From CALMEH01 sp031409875 (GTDB taxonomy: Bacteria; Acidobacteriota; Blastocatellia; Pyrinomonadales; Pyrinomonadaceae): a stretch of DNA of 64,000 nucleotides. This document shows, one piece after another, positions 15,718 to 25,050 of this stretch; positions within the stretch are counted from its first letter, which is position 1; every line of letters begins with the position of its first letter. Under the pieces are notes generated by a model. It was given only the letters and a program-made list of their open reading frames with translations. It was not told the origin of the DNA and searched no databases. A program made the position numbers and the translations under genes. The stretch covers positions 8,988-72,987 of the forward strand of contig JANNYB010000237.1 of the NCBI GenBank assembly GCA_031409875.1, written 5' to 3'.

Positions 15718-17661
15718 ATGACAAAGTTTAAGCAAATTGCTTGTTTGATTTTATTTCTTGCCGCCGCCTTTCAAATTAATGCACAAACGCAACGTGCGCC
15801 GGAACTTACGGGCGGCGTGAGTTGGCTCAACACGGACAAACCGTTATCGCTTGCCGCGCTCAAAGGCAAGGTTGTTTTGCTCGATTTTTGGACTTACGGT
15901 TGTATAAATTGCATTCATATTTTGCCGGATTTGCGGCGTTTGGAAGAAAAATATCCGAATCAATTAGTCATTATCGGCGTTCATTCGGCGAAGTTTGACA
16001 ATGAAGGCGACACGGAAAACATCCGCAAAATAATTGTCCGTTACGACATCGAACATCCGGTTGTGAATGACGCGGATTTTAAGATTTGGAACGCTTACAA
16101 AATGATTGCGTATCCCGGTTTGGTGCTGATAAATCCGAACGGCGAAATCGTAAATCGTTGGTTTGGTGAAGGTCAATTTGACGAAATTGGCGCGGAAATT
16201 GAAAAATTAGTAACGGATTTTCGCGCTCGCGGTGAACTTCGTGAAGATTCTTTGAAATTCGCGCTCGAAAAAGCAAAAATCGGCGATTTGCCGCTCGCAT
16301 TTCCGGGTAAAGTTTTGGCGGACAGTAAATCGAATCGGCTTTTTATTTCCGATACTAATCATAACCGTATTGTTATCACGGATTTAAACGGAAAATTTCA
16401 AAATGTAATCGGTAACGGCAAGGAAAATTTGACCGACGGAAATTTTCAAACCGCAACTTTCAATCGTCCGCAAGGTTTGGCTTTGGATGGCGAAAATCTT
16501 TATGTTGCGGACACGGGAAATCACGCAGTTCGGCGCGTGAATCTGAAATTGAAAACGGTCGAAACCGTTTCCGGCAACGGCAAACAAGCCGAATTTCGCA
16601 CAAAAGGCGGTGATATAAAAACTTCTTTGTCGTCGCCTTGGGATTTGGTCAAAATCGGTAATTCGATTTTTGTGGCGATGGCTGGAACGCATCAGATTTG
16701 GAGCATAGATTTAACTAAACAAACCGCGCAACCTTTTGCGGGTTCAGGTGCAGAATCACGAACCGACGGCACACTTGGAATGTCGGCTTTCGGACAACCT
16801 TCGGGAATTGTTTCCGACGGCAAAAATCTCTACATTGCGGACAGCGAAACGAACATTATTCGTCAAATCAGTTTGCAAAATCAAACGGTCGAAACGCTTG
16901 CGGGCGGCGACTTATTCGTTTTCGGAGATGAAGACGGCGAAGGCGACGAAGTGCGTTTTCAGCATCCGTTGGGCGTGGAAATTTATGGCGGAAAGGTTTT
17001 AATTGCAGATACTTACAATCACAAAATAAAACTTCTCGATCCGAAAGATCAAACGGTCGAAACATTTGTCGGCACAGGCAAATCAGGTCAAATTGATGGC
17101 AAACAACCGACATTTTATGAACCTGCGGGATTGAGTTTGGCAAACGATAAATTGTTTGTTGCCGACACGAATAATCACGCAATTCGCGTCGTTGATATGA
17201 AAACAAAAATGGTTACGACACTCAAAATCGAAGGTTTAACGCCGCCGAAATCCGAAGAAAGCGAAATTGTCGAACCAAATTTATCCGTCATAAAATTTCC
17301 GGCACAGGAAATTTCTGCGAACAGCCAAAATTCGTTTATTTTTAATTTGAAATTCCCCGAAGGTTATCATCTCAATCAAAACGCGCCGAATCGTTACGAA
17401 ATTACGACCGATAAAGGTGAAATTATCAAAATCGCCAATGCCAAACAAAAATTCAACAGCGTTCCTTTAAGCGTGGTATTTGAAACTTTGAAAAACGGCG
17501 AAACTATTGTAAAAGCAAAACTTAACGTCTATTATTGCCGCGAAGACAACACCGGAGTTTGTTTGATAAAAACTCTGCAATGGGAAATTCCGATTAAAAT
17601 TTCGGACAAGAAAACTGCCGCAAATAAAATCGAAATCAGCGAAACTTTAAGATTGAACTAA
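15718..17661 (+). CDS. Exported thioredoxin-like / NHL-repeat protein (NHLRC2-like)
   Basis: 647 aa with a signal peptide (1-22). The thioredoxin/TlpA domain spans ~30-165 and its active site is Cys62-Ile-Asn-Cys65. From ~190 to ~510 there are NHL/six-bladed propeller repeats, each with a phrase like LYVADTGNHAVRRV or LFVADTNNHAIRVV. A C-terminal beta domain of ~120 residues ends with CREDNTGVC. The CINC motif and domain order match NHLRC2-type proteins. A periplasmic thiol-redox role with the propeller as a binding surface is inferred. Confidence 0.85.
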   Translation: MTKFKQIACLILFLAAAFQINAQTQRAPELTGGVSWLNTDKPLSLAALKGKVVLLDFWTYGCINCIHILPDLRRLEEKYPNQLVIIGVHSAKFDNEGDTENIRKIIVRYDIEHPVVNDADFKIWNAYKMIAYPGLVLINPNGEIVNRWFGEGQFDEIGAEIEKLVTDFRARGELREDSLKFALEKAKIGDLPLAFPGKVLADSKSNRLFISDTNHNRIVITDLNGKFQNVIGNGKENLTDGNFQTATFNRPQGLALDGENLYVADTGNHAVRRVNLKLKTVETVSGNGKQAEFRTKGGDIKTSLSSPWDLVKIGNSIFVAMAGTHQIWSIDLTKQTAQPFAGSGAESRTDGTLGMSAFGQPSGIVSDGKNLYIADSETNIIRQISLQNQTVETLAGGDLFVFGDEDGEGDEVRFQHPLGVEIYGGKVLIADTYNHKIKLLDPKDQTVETFVGTGKSGQIDGKQPTFYEPAGLSLANDKLFVADTNNHAIRVVDMKTKMVTTLKIEGLTPPKSEESEIVEPNLSVIKFPAQEISANSQNSFIFNLKFPEGYHLNQNAPNRYEITTDKGEIIKIANAKQKFNSVPLSVVFETLKNGETIVKAKLNVYYCREDNTGVCLIKTLQWEIPIKISDKKTAANKIEISETLRLN

Positions 17662-17667
17662 GAAAAA

Positions 17668-17747
17668 TTATCCACAGATGAACACAGATAAATACAGATG
17701 AAATGAAGAAAAACAATCTGTGTTTATCTGTGTTCATCTGTGGATAA
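17668..17747. repeat. Inverted repeat, ~30-bp arms, between NHL protein and sensor kinase
   Basis: The left arm from 17668 (TTATCCACAGATGAACACAG...) pairs with a right arm ending at 17747 (...CTGTGTTCATCTGTGGATAA), with a ~17-nt loop. It lies immediately before the kinase gene, and an alternative upstream kinase start at 17720 would fall within it. Confidence 0.8.
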
Positions 17748-17776
17748 TTATTTTTCTTCGTGCTTTAATTTTTGTA

Positions 17777-19669
17777 ATGAACTCGCTCAATTCGGCATCG
17801 CTGATAAATTTGCTCGGCTTTACGGTCGGCGTTGCGCTATATTTTTTGCTTTTCGTGATGGTTTTGCGACATCGAAAGCCGCGCACGGTTGATTTTTTGC
17901 TTTTAACGACTTCGGTTTTAGGACTTTTGTGGAATGCGGGCGAGCTGTTTGAATTTGTCCGGCGCGATTTCGGACAGATTCCTACTTTGCCGGTTTTGCA
18001 GGCGATTTCTTATTCCGCACTCGGGTTTTTGCCTTCGGTCGTGGTTTATTCGGCTTGGAAAAATGCCGGATTTGAAAATCGTTTCGTCCGGTTGCTGACG
18101 TTTTTTGCCTACGCTTTGAGCGTGTTTGCAAGCGTTTTGCATTTTTATTCGGCGGTTGTTTTCGGTTCTGCGCCTTCAGATTCAGCTTTGCAGGTTTTGA
18201 CTTTCGGTGCGCTTGGGCTTCTTGCGGGTTTGTTGGTTTTTACGTTTCGGCAAACGCTTGAAAAGAAGGCGGTTTGGGTTACGGCTTTGCTGATTTTTGC
18301 GGTTTCGGCGTTGCATTTGTCGAGCAAAAAAGAAGAAAGTTCTTTGATTGTTGAACTCGTCGCGCATCAATCTTCGTTGCCGTTAGCTTTGGCAATTTTG
18401 CTCCAAGATTATCGGTTTGCGTTTGCGGATTTGTTTTTGAAACGTGCGCTTTCTTTGCTTTTGTTGTCTGGTTTGGCGTTCGGCTTATATATTTTTGCGG
18501 CTGTTCCGCTTCTTGCTTGGCACGAAACGCACGACCGCAACGACGTGCAAGCCGCCGTAATCGTGATGACGCTTTGGATGACGACCGCGCTATGTTATCC
18601 GTCGCTTCATAAGTTTGCGGTTTGGTTTGTTGATAAGATTATTTTACGCCGCGTTAATTATGAAAATTTAAGCAACGAAATCGCGCAAACGCTTGAAACG
18701 CAAACGGATACAAGTGCAGTATTGGATAAAACCTGCGAAAAATTAAAAGTCGCTTTAACGGCGAATACGGCGAATTGGAAGGAATTGACGGAAAGCGAAA
18801 ATGTTCTCCCGAATGTTAATTTAGATGCAAACGAGGCTTTGATTTTTGTGCCGACGGCAGAATCTCCGTTTTATGAAATCGAGCTGAAAAATTTCACCGG
18901 CGGAAGAAAATTGCTGTCCGATGAAATTGAAATGCTTCAACAGATCGCGCTTCTTGCGGCACGAAAAATTGATAATTTGCGCGTTTCAAATGAACGCCAC
19001 GCGCAAGAATTGCAAGCACAAAAATTCAGCAAACTTGCGACTGAAGCCCAACTTACAGCACTTCGCGCCCAAATCAATCCGCATTTTTTGTTTAATGCGC
19101 TGACGACAATCGGTTATTTAATTCAAACCGCGCCCGAAAAAGCGTTTTCGACGCTGATGAAATTAACACAACTTTTGCGCGGAAATTTGCGTTCGACGGG
19201 CGAATTTACAACGCTTGGCGAAGAAATAAAATTGATTGAAAATTATCTCGAAATCGAAGAAACACGCTTTGAAGAACGCTTGAAAGTTAAAATAAACGTG
19301 CCGCAAAAATTGCTAAAAATTCGTGTTCCGGCTCTGATTCTGCAACCTTTGGTCGAAAACGCCGTAAAACACGGAATATCAAAAGCCAAATCCGGCGGAA
19401 TAGTTGAAATTTCGGCAAAACTTGAAACTGAAAAAGACAAAGTTTTTCTGGGACTGAAAGTTACAAACACAGGCGCGGGCGTTGATGTTGACAACTTGGA
19501 AAAATCGCGTTCCGAAGGTGTGGGATTGAATAATATCGAGCAAAGATTGATTTCGTATTACGGAAAAACTTCGGGCTTGAAAATTGAAAGCAAAGCGGGA
19601 ACCGGAACAACGGCGGAAATCAGAATTCCGCTTTCAGATGAAATTTCATTTGACAAATTTTCAAAATAA
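17777..19669 (+). CDS. LytS-type sensor histidine kinase (His_kinase family)
   Basis: 630 aa from ATG 17777. About seven to eight hydrophobic segments span residues 1-260, followed by a short GAF-like linker region. The His_kinase domain has the phospho-acceptor QINPHFLFNAL (His436). The HATPase_c domain shows LILQPLVENAVKHGI (N box) and GVGLNNIEQRL (G box). Paired with the LytTR regulator downstream. Signal unknown; the membrane-embedded N-terminus suggests a lipid or membrane-state cue. The upstream GTG/ATG extension would overlap the inverted repeat. Confidence 0.88.
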   Translation: MNSLNSASLINLLGFTVGVALYFLLFVMVLRHRKPRTVDFLLLTTSVLGLLWNAGELFEFVRRDFGQIPTLPVLQAISYSALGFLPSVVVYSAWKNAGFENRFVRLLTFFAYALSVFASVLHFYSAVVFGSAPSDSALQVLTFGALGLLAGLLVFTFRQTLEKKAVWVTALLIFAVSALHLSSKKEESSLIVELVAHQSSLPLALAILLQDYRFAFADLFLKRALSLLLLSGLAFGLYIFAAVPLLAWHETHDRNDVQAAVIVMTLWMTTALCYPSLHKFAVWFVDKIILRRVNYENLSNEIAQTLETQTDTSAVLDKTCEKLKVALTANTANWKELTESENVLPNVNLDANEALIFVPTAESPFYEIELKNFTGGRKLLSDEIEMLQQIALLAARKIDNLRVSNERHAQELQAQKFSKLATEAQLTALRAQINPHFLFNALTTIGYLIQTAPEKAFSTLMKLTQLLRGNLRSTGEFTTLGEEIKLIENYLEIEETRFEERLKVKINVPQKLLKIRVPALILQPLVENAVKHGISKAKSGGIVEISAKLETEKDKVFLGLKVTNTGAGVDVDNLEKSRSEGVGLNNIEQRLISYYGKTSGLKIESKAGTGTTAEIRIPLSDEISFDKFSK

Positions 19670-19702
19670 AAACAACGAGTTTTTTAACGAAAAAACGCAA
19701 AG

Positions 19703-19970
19703 TTTTGATTTCCGTCTAATGTTCTTTGAAAATTAAAAGCCGTAAAAAAAAGAATCTTTTTCGCTGGGAGCGCGGGCTTCCCAGCCTGCTGAGCGTTTGA
19801 AAAAACGCTCAAACGGACTTTGCGTTAAATCAAGTTGATTTCTAATCGAACGCTTTTACGCCGCTGAAAAACGCGGCGTAGCAGGCTCGGAAGCCTGCGC
19901 TCCCAGCGATTCACTTTTTTTATTAATTACGGCATTTAATTTTCAAAGAACATAAGACGGAAATCAAAAA
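19703..19970. repeat. Large imperfect palindrome (MITE-like) between lytS- and lytR-type genes
   Basis: The 324-bp gap between kinase and regulator is almost filled by one inverted repeat. The left arm starts TTTTGATTTCCGTCTAATGTTC at 19703. The right arm ends GAACATAAGACGGAAATCAAAA at ~19969. Inner arms CGCTGGGAGCGCGGGCTTCC and GGAAGCCTGCGCTCCCAGCG also pair. A separate inner hairpin AACGCTTTTACGCCGC/GCGGCG is present in the loop. No ORF inside. Arms of ~85 bp fit a non-autonomous inserted element. Confidence 0.8.
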
Positions 19971-19993
19971 GTATCGAAAAATTTAATTTAATT

Positions 19994-20773
19994 ATGAACA
20001 AAATGAGAACCATTATTGCCGATGACGAGCGTCCGGCGCGTGAATTTTTGAAGTCGGTTTTGCGCGAATTTGAAACGGTTGAAATTGTCGGCGAAGCGGA
20101 AAATGGCGCGGAAGCCGTAGAAATTATTAAAAAACTCAAACCGGATTTGGCTTTGCTGGATTTGCAGATGCCGGAAATTACGGGCATCGAAGCAGTCAAA
20201 CTTCTGAGAAAATCGCAAATGCCGCTTGTGGTATTTGTAACGGCGTTTGATGAATTTGCGATTCAGGCTTTTGAGGTCGGCGCGGTTGATTATTTGCTGA
20301 AACCTGTTGAAAAAGCTAGACTTGCGGAAACTTTGCAACGTGCGGGCGAACGTCTGGAACAAAAAGATTTTCGTGAAGTCGAAGCCGAAAAAATAAAAAA
20401 AGCCGTCGAAACTTATGATGAATCAATGCGCCCGCAGTTTCTCGAAAGAATTCCGGTCAAGCAAAACGAAGAAATTTTACTTGTTCCCGTGCGCGAGATT
20501 TCTTCGATCATTGCGGACGGCGAATTGCTTTTTATCACGAATTTTCAAAACAAAAGATTTATCATTAATTATCGGCTGAAAGATTTGGAAACTCGGCTCG
20601 AACCCGAAAAATTTATCAGGCTTTCGCGTGGTGCGTTGGTCAATCTCGAAATGGTTAAAAAAATCTCGTCAATGCCCGGCGGCACTTATCAAATCGCCTT
20701 GAAAAATGGTCAAGAATTAAATTCCAGCCGCTTGCAATCACGGATTCTGCGCGAACGACTTTTTAAATTGTAG
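19994..20773 (+). CDS. LytTR-family response regulator
   Basis: 259 aa. The receiver domain has DDE at the N-terminus, the phospho-acceptor Asp56 in LALLDLQMPEITG, and LLKPVEK. The C-terminal LytTR DNA-binding domain (from ~155) shows RIPVKQNEEILLVPVREISSI and IRLSRGALVNLEMVKKI. Works with the kinase upstream; LytTR regulators bind pairs of short direct repeats near promoters. The targets cannot be read here. The insertion-like palindrome separates it from the kinase gene, so it may have its own promoter. Confidence 0.9.
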   Translation: MNKMRTIIADDERPAREFLKSVLREFETVEIVGEAENGAEAVEIIKKLKPDLALLDLQMPEITGIEAVKLLRKSQMPLVVFVTAFDEFAIQAFEVGAVDYLLKPVEKARLAETLQRAGERLEQKDFREVEAEKIKKAVETYDESMRPQFLERIPVKQNEEILLVPVREISSIIADGELLFITNFQNKRFIINYRLKDLETRLEPEKFIRLSRGALVNLEMVKKISSMPGGTYQIALKNGQELNSSRLQSRILRERLFKL

Positions 20774-20783
20774 TTTGATAAAA

Positions 20784-20822
20784 TAAAAAAAGACGGACTC
20801 AATTTGAATCCGTCTTTTTTTT
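20784..20822. terminator. Bidirectional Rho-independent terminator
   Basis: AAAAAAAGACGGACTC...GAATCCGTCTTTTTTTT: an 11-bp stem (GACGGACTCAA/TTTGAATCCGTC region) flanked by A- and T-runs on both sides. It lies between the convergent LytTR gene and the beta-helix gene and can end both transcripts. Confidence 0.85.
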
Positions 20823-20834
20823 GTTCGGGAAAAT

Positions 20835-21737
20835 TTAGTTTAATCCGACTGAACTTGTCGGGAAACCGTCTGCCGTATTGCCGAAAATCGAATTGTTGCC
20901 AAACGAGATAATGTTTCCGCCGTTGGCAGAAAGTCCTGTGCCGTTGGCGGTTATCATATTGCCGGAAATTCTGACGTTTGAACTTGCGGTCGAAGAAATT
21001 CCCGTCGTATTGCCGGAAATCGTGCAATTAAAAACATTCAAATCCGCGCTTGCCGAAGCAAGTCCCGTCGTGTTGCTGGCAATTGTCGAAGAGCTTATTA
21101 CTGCTTTTGTATTACTGCTCAAATTAACGCCTGTGGCATTGTTTGATAAAACGGAATTGGAAACAGAAAGATTGACCGAACCGCCAATAATAAATGCGTT
21201 GATGCCGTTGCCGTTGACGCTTCTGATTGACATTCTATCAACCGTAATATCCGGTGTTCCGCTCGTTGTTTCAATCGAAATGCCGTGTGTCGTAACGCCG
21301 TCAATTACGCCATCTTCGACATTCAAAGTGTTGACCGCTAAAACTCTGATGCCGTTAGTTCCCGTGCCTGCGCCGTTGATTGAAATGCCGCGAATTTTGA
21401 CGGCTTTTTTCGTGTCGGTGGCGAGCGTAATGTTGATGATAATCCCGTTTGTTCCCGAAGAAAGTATCGAGCCTTGCGTGTCTTCGCAGTCAATCGTGAT
21501 TGATTTGGTAATTGTAACCGCACCGAAACCTCCCGGATCGAGACAACTAATTTCGCCGTTAGTGGCGGTTTTTGAAATTGCGCCTGCAAAAGTTTTGCAC
21601 GGCGCAGTCCGACTGCACGGATTTACGTCGTCGCCGACACCCGAAACCCAAGTTCTGGTTGCCTGTGCGTTTGCTAACACACTGCAACCAAACGCGATAA
21701 CTGCTATAACGAATATTCTGATGCTGATTTTTTTCAT
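20835..21737 (-). CDS. Exported right-handed parallel beta-helix protein
   Basis: 300 aa with a signal peptide (residues 1-24, ending ANAQA). TRTWVSGVGDDVNPCSRTAPCKTF is the usual opening of acidobacterial beta-helix proteins. From ~70 to the end, short repeats (SNTTGLAS, GNTTGISS and similar) build a pectin-lyase-like solenoid. No catalytic residues of pectate lyases are evident. Likely cell-surface or extracellular; ligand unknown. Confidence 0.78.
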   Translation of the reverse strand: MKKISIRIFVIAVIAFGCSVLANAQATRTWVSGVGDDVNPCSRTAPCKTFAGAISKTATNGEISCLDPGGFGAVTITKSITIDCEDTQGSILSSGTNGIIINITLATDTKKAVKIRGISINGAGTGTNGIRVLAVNTLNVEDGVIDGVTTHGISIETTSGTPDITVDRMSIRSVNGNGINAFIIGGSVNLSVSNSVLSNNATGVNLSSNTKAVISSSTIASNTTGLASASADLNVFNCTISGNTTGISSTASSNVRISGNMITANGTGLSANGGNIISFGNNSIFGNTADGFPTSSVGLN

Positions 21738-22038
21738 AATTTTAGTTCTCCAAATGTTCTAATCTGTAACAAGCTATCTGCCTGTTTCTTGTTTGTTCTA
21801 TTGACGGTGTTACTTGATTCATTTGCAATGTAACGCCGAAAATTAATTTTTACTTCAAAAACTTAATAATTTCATTAAAGTCCAACACGCTTTAGCTTGT
21901 TGAAACGCCAAACATCTCGCAAGTTAAAGTTGAATTGGAAAGTTAGCAAATTTGATATTAAACATCGGCGACAAGCTGAAGCGTGTCGGGCTTTTTATGA
22001 CAAAATTATCAAGTTTTACTTAGTAATTTAGGAATTGT
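21738..22038. other. Intergenic region carrying a diverged copy of the dispersed palindrome
   Basis: No ORF is visible. 21877-21902 and 21969-21996 are diverged inverted arms related to the palindrome at 2634-2697 (both contain CACGCTTTAGCTTGT-type cores). Between them a third partial arm (CGCAAGTTAAAGTTG) is seen. The region also contains the leader and promoter of the beta-helix gene on its left side. Confidence 0.65.
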
Positions 22039-22629
22039 CTAATAAAATTTCACGCCTTTGATGGCTTCGTAAGTTCCGGCTAATGATTTGAGTTTTTTGC
22101 GCGGTCCGAGCAAAATTCCGTATTTTCCGTCGGGACGAAAATAAAAAACCGTGCCTTCCCACGCGCCCAAATCGAGCGGCGAACCATCGCTTGACCATTC
22201 ATATTGTTGAATCGTGTCGGAAGCGATGATGATTGAATTTGTGTAATAAGCGAGTGTCGCGCACAGAAATTTGCCGTCTGTGGTGATGTCGCTGCCGGTT
22301 ACATCAGCCATCGCGCACGAATTGAAAACGATGTATTTGCACATTCCTTTGATTTTTTCCCAATCGCCGACGTTATCGGAATCCAAACCGTCGCGCCCAA
22401 GTGAAACGCCGAAACCGCCACGCTTTTTGCCGTCCACAATCATCGAACGTCCGTGCGCGATTATCGAAAGCGTTTCGATTTTGCCGCCGAAAATTGATTT
22501 AACTTTTAGCCAATTAAAGATGTAATCAACCGACGAATGTTCATCAACCGTCAGCGTAAAACCTGCGCTATACGAACTTGCCGCCGTGCCTTTGGCGCGT
22601 GTGTCGTGAATAATTTGATGTTTTATCAT
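22039..22629 (-). CDS. Caspase-fold / DUF4347-like protein with His-Cys dyad
   Basis: 196 aa, no signal peptide. LSIIAHGRSM (His59) ends one strand. YIVFNSCAMADVTG (Cys105) ends another, followed by CATLAYYTNSIIIASD. The order strand-HG ... strand-xSC is that of clan CD-type cysteine peptidase folds and DUF4347. Peptidase activity is therefore possible but not shown. It is 27 bp downstream of the thioredoxin-like gene on the same strand and probably cotranscribed. Confidence 0.55.
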   Translation of the reverse strand: MIKHQIIHDTRAKGTAASSYSAGFTLTVDEHSSVDYIFNWLKVKSIFGGKIETLSIIAHGRSMIVDGKKRGGFGVSLGRDGLDSDNVGDWEKIKGMCKYIVFNSCAMADVTGSDITTDGKFLCATLAYYTNSIIIASDTIQQYEWSSDGSPLDLGAWEGTVFYFRPDGKYGILLGPRKKLKSLAGTYEAIKGVKFY

Positions 22630-22656
22630 TTCAAAATTCTCCTTTAGTCAAAGTTT

Positions 22657-23064
22657 TCAAACGCCATATCTTTTGCCAAAACCGACCGCCATTTTTTTGG
22701 AAAAGGCGACCATATTTTTATACATTTCAGTCGGTTCAGTAACTTTCTCAAGAACTTTGTTGAGCTTGTCGCGGCTTGTCAGACCGACAATTGTGTTAAT
22801 GACCTGACCGTTTCTAAAAATAATCAGCGTCGGCGCACTGCGGACATAATATTTCATTGCGGTTGCCGAATTATCGTCAATGTCCAATTCGTAAAATGAT
22901 ATTTTTGATTGATACTTTGCGACGGTTTCCTCCAAAATCGGGCGAATCATTTTGCTTTGTCCGCTCCAATTTGCCGAAAAAAAGACCAGACTCGTTTTCG
23001 CCAAAACAGTAATTATCGCTGAATCAAAATCGCTGTCGGTTATTTGTGTAATTTTTTCACTCAT
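22657..23064 (-). CDS. Thioredoxin-fold protein lacking both active-site cysteines
   Basis: 135 aa. The fold is a full thioredoxin with SLVFFSANWSGQSKMIRP at the active-site position and the cis-proline segment VRSAPTLIIFRNGQ. The canonical WCGPCK is replaced by W33-S-G-Q-S37-K, so no redox disulfide can form. Family knowledge: such inactive thioredoxins act as binding or chaperone modules. It is followed by the caspase-like gene, hinting at a non-redox partner role. Confidence 0.8.
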   Translation of the reverse strand: MSEKITQITDSDFDSAIITVLAKTSLVFFSANWSGQSKMIRPILEETVAKYQSKISFYELDIDDNSATAMKYYVRSAPTLIIFRNGQVINTIVGLTSRDKLNKVLEKVTEPTEMYKNMVAFSKKMAVGFGKRYGV

Positions 23065-23594
23065 AATTTTTTGTAGATTTTCTCTCTGACTCTATTAAAA
23101 CCGACTTGAAGCACGAAAATCTTTAGAAAATTCTGAAGTTTTTATGAAATTTTTCTGATAAATTTATGAAGTAATACCTTTTTCAATTAGAAACTGTGCA
23201 ATAAAAAAAGTTGACCAATGAGAACAAGGAGTGGTAACGACTTGGCAAAACCGTCCGTCCGCTACCGCTTAACGGTTCTCATTATTGCCTAGTTCTAATG
23301 GGAAACGGTATAAGTAACCGGACAGATTTATTTTATGGAAGAATTTATCCACGGAAAACACGGAAAACACGGAAAACAAACTGAAACATTGATTGTTTAA
23401 ATTCCGTGCTTTCTGTGTTTTCTGTGGATAGTCACAAAATTATTCTGTCCATCAACTTATGTTACCGAACAGGCAGAAACGCGAGTGCGAACCAGCGTGA
23501 AAAAAGTGCGTTGTCGGCATTCTCGTTTGCACTCGCGTTTCTGCCTTTGATTTTCAAAATAATTTTGTCCATTTATTTAAACAAGTTATTATCA
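23065..23594. other. Gene-free 530-bp region with several inverted repeats
   Basis: No convincing ORF. Three repeat structures are seen. One is a fragment related to the 11.1-kb palindrome at ~23240-23290. A second, at ~23345-23430, is an ACGGAAAACACGG direct/inverted set with complementary TTCTGTGTTTTCTGTGGA. The third has arms 23471-23492 and 23525-23546 (AGGCAGAAACGCGAGTGC type). The last lies close to the 3' end of the delta-60 gene. Confidence 0.7.
23471..23546. repeat. Inverted repeat, 22-bp arms
   Basis: Arms 23471-23492 and 23525-23546 are complementary with one mismatch (GGCAGAAACGCGAGTGC and reverse complement). Loop 32 nt. Downstream of the delta-60-repeat gene. Confidence 0.75.
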
Positions 23595-24926
23595 TCACAT
23601 TGGAATATTGGTTTCAAGAACAACAACCCAAAAATCATAATCGTTTCCCGAACGTGCTCCCGTCATAAAAAACTTTGATCCTTGAGAAGTCAATCCTACT
23701 AAACTCCGATTGTCTGCGACGTAACTTGAATAATAAAAGAAACAAGGATTGAGACTGTTTGCCGTATAAGTGAACAAAACGTAAGTTTGCGGATGGTCCA
23801 TATTTGCAATGGAAATGACTTCGCCACTTGATTTAACGACAATATCGGCAATGCCATCATTTGTCGGAGTTAGGCTGTTGGTGATTTTTCCGTCTCCATC
23901 AAATGAATTATCAAGCGTTCCGTTTGTATTTAATCTGACAATTGCGGAGTCGTTAAATGCTCCAAAGAATAATTGTGCCGAACCGCCCAAAACAATCTTG
24001 CCATCAGTAGTTAGCGCAACCGTGTTGGCAACATCGTTGCCGCCAAAATCAATTGAAACCTGCCCAACACTTCCGAAAGAAACATCCGGAAAACCGTTTG
24101 AAGTAAGCCGAAGTATGCCAAAATCAAAATTTCCCGAACCAACGGCGACAATTTTCCCGTCGGTTTGAATCGCCAAATCATTTGCACCGGCATTGCCCAA
24201 TGAAAAAGCCGCTTTTCCATCGCCGTTAAAACCGGTGTCTAATGTTCCGTTGGAATTGTATCTGACAATCGCATAGTTGAAATTTCCGGCATTAATTAAA
24301 GTTCTGCCGACAACAACGATTTTTCCGTCGGTTTGAATGGCGACCTTTGAAGCCTCGTCGTTCAATCCGGCAAAATCCGTTGTAATTTTACCTCCATTTC
24401 TAAAACCTCCAAAAGTATTATCAAGACTTCCATTTGAATTAAGGCGGGCAATCGCAAAATTACAGGAATTATTATCGTTCTGCACACAAGTTGATCCGAC
24501 CAATACAATTTTTCCGTTTGATTGTAGGGCGATACCAGAAACCAAATCTACACGATTTGAAAAATCCAGTTTCGCAATTCCAGATGTGCCGAAAGTCGTA
24601 TCTATCGAACCGTTTGCGTTATAACGGATAATTGTAAAATCCCAACCTGTTGAACCTGTCGAAAGAGAATTTCCGGCAACAATTACTTTTCCGTCCGGCT
24701 GAACGACAATATCTTTACCGTATTCAATGGGATTAATATTAGTTGTTACTTCTCCGGCACTACCGAATGAATAATCGGGAATTGCAGGCGCATAATTGCA
24801 CTGTGCAAAAGCTGACGAAAACAATCCGCCGTTGATTATTATGATGATTAGCAAAAGTTTTGCCATGATTTTCGTTAAGCCAAAATCTAAATTATTTCTG
24901 TTTTTTTTGTTATTCATTTTGTTCAT
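23595..24926 (-). CDS. Exported delta-60 repeat protein
   Basis: 443 aa; signal peptide at ~18-42. At least five copies of a ~55-residue repeat with the phrases VQPDGKIVVAG and NGTLDTTFG, characteristic of the delta-60 repeat family. These repeats form a beta-propeller-like surface protein; binding partner unknown. Start may be ATG at 24926 or the third residue further in (MNKMNN). Neighbours are other exported repeat proteins on the same strand. Confidence 0.85.
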   Translation of the reverse strand: MNKMNNKKNRNNLDFGLTKIMAKLLLIIIIINGGLFSSAFAQCNYAPAIPDYSFGSAGEVTTNINPIEYGKDIVVQPDGKVIVAGNSLSTGSTGWDFTIIRYNANGSIDTTFGTSGIAKLDFSNRVDLVSGIALQSNGKIVLVGSTCVQNDNNSCNFAIARLNSNGSLDNTFGGFRNGGKITTDFAGLNDEASKVAIQTDGKIVVVGRTLINAGNFNYAIVRYNSNGTLDTGFNGDGKAAFSLGNAGANDLAIQTDGKIVAVGSGNFDFGILRLTSNGFPDVSFGSVGQVSIDFGGNDVANTVALTTDGKIVLGGSAQLFFGAFNDSAIVRLNTNGTLDNSFDGDGKITNSLTPTNDGIADIVVKSSGEVISIANMDHPQTYVLFTYTANSLNPCFFYYSSYVADNRSLVGLTSQGSKFFMTGARSGNDYDFWVVVLETNIPM

Positions 24927-25050
24927 TTTCCTTAAATTTTTCGCATCTTTATCTGTTCTTTGTTTTTTGCAAAGATTGGTTTTCTAAAATTGTTTATTGA
25001 CTTAAAGAGGCACGCTGGCGGGAAAACTAACGTGCCTCGCTAAGTTTGGG

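Noticed and set aside
20878..21762. Long plus-strand frame (294 codons) opposite the beta-helix gene.
   Set aside because: Hydrophobic Val/Leu/Pro-rich shadow of the repetitive beta-helix sequence; the minus-strand frame has a signal peptide and family features.
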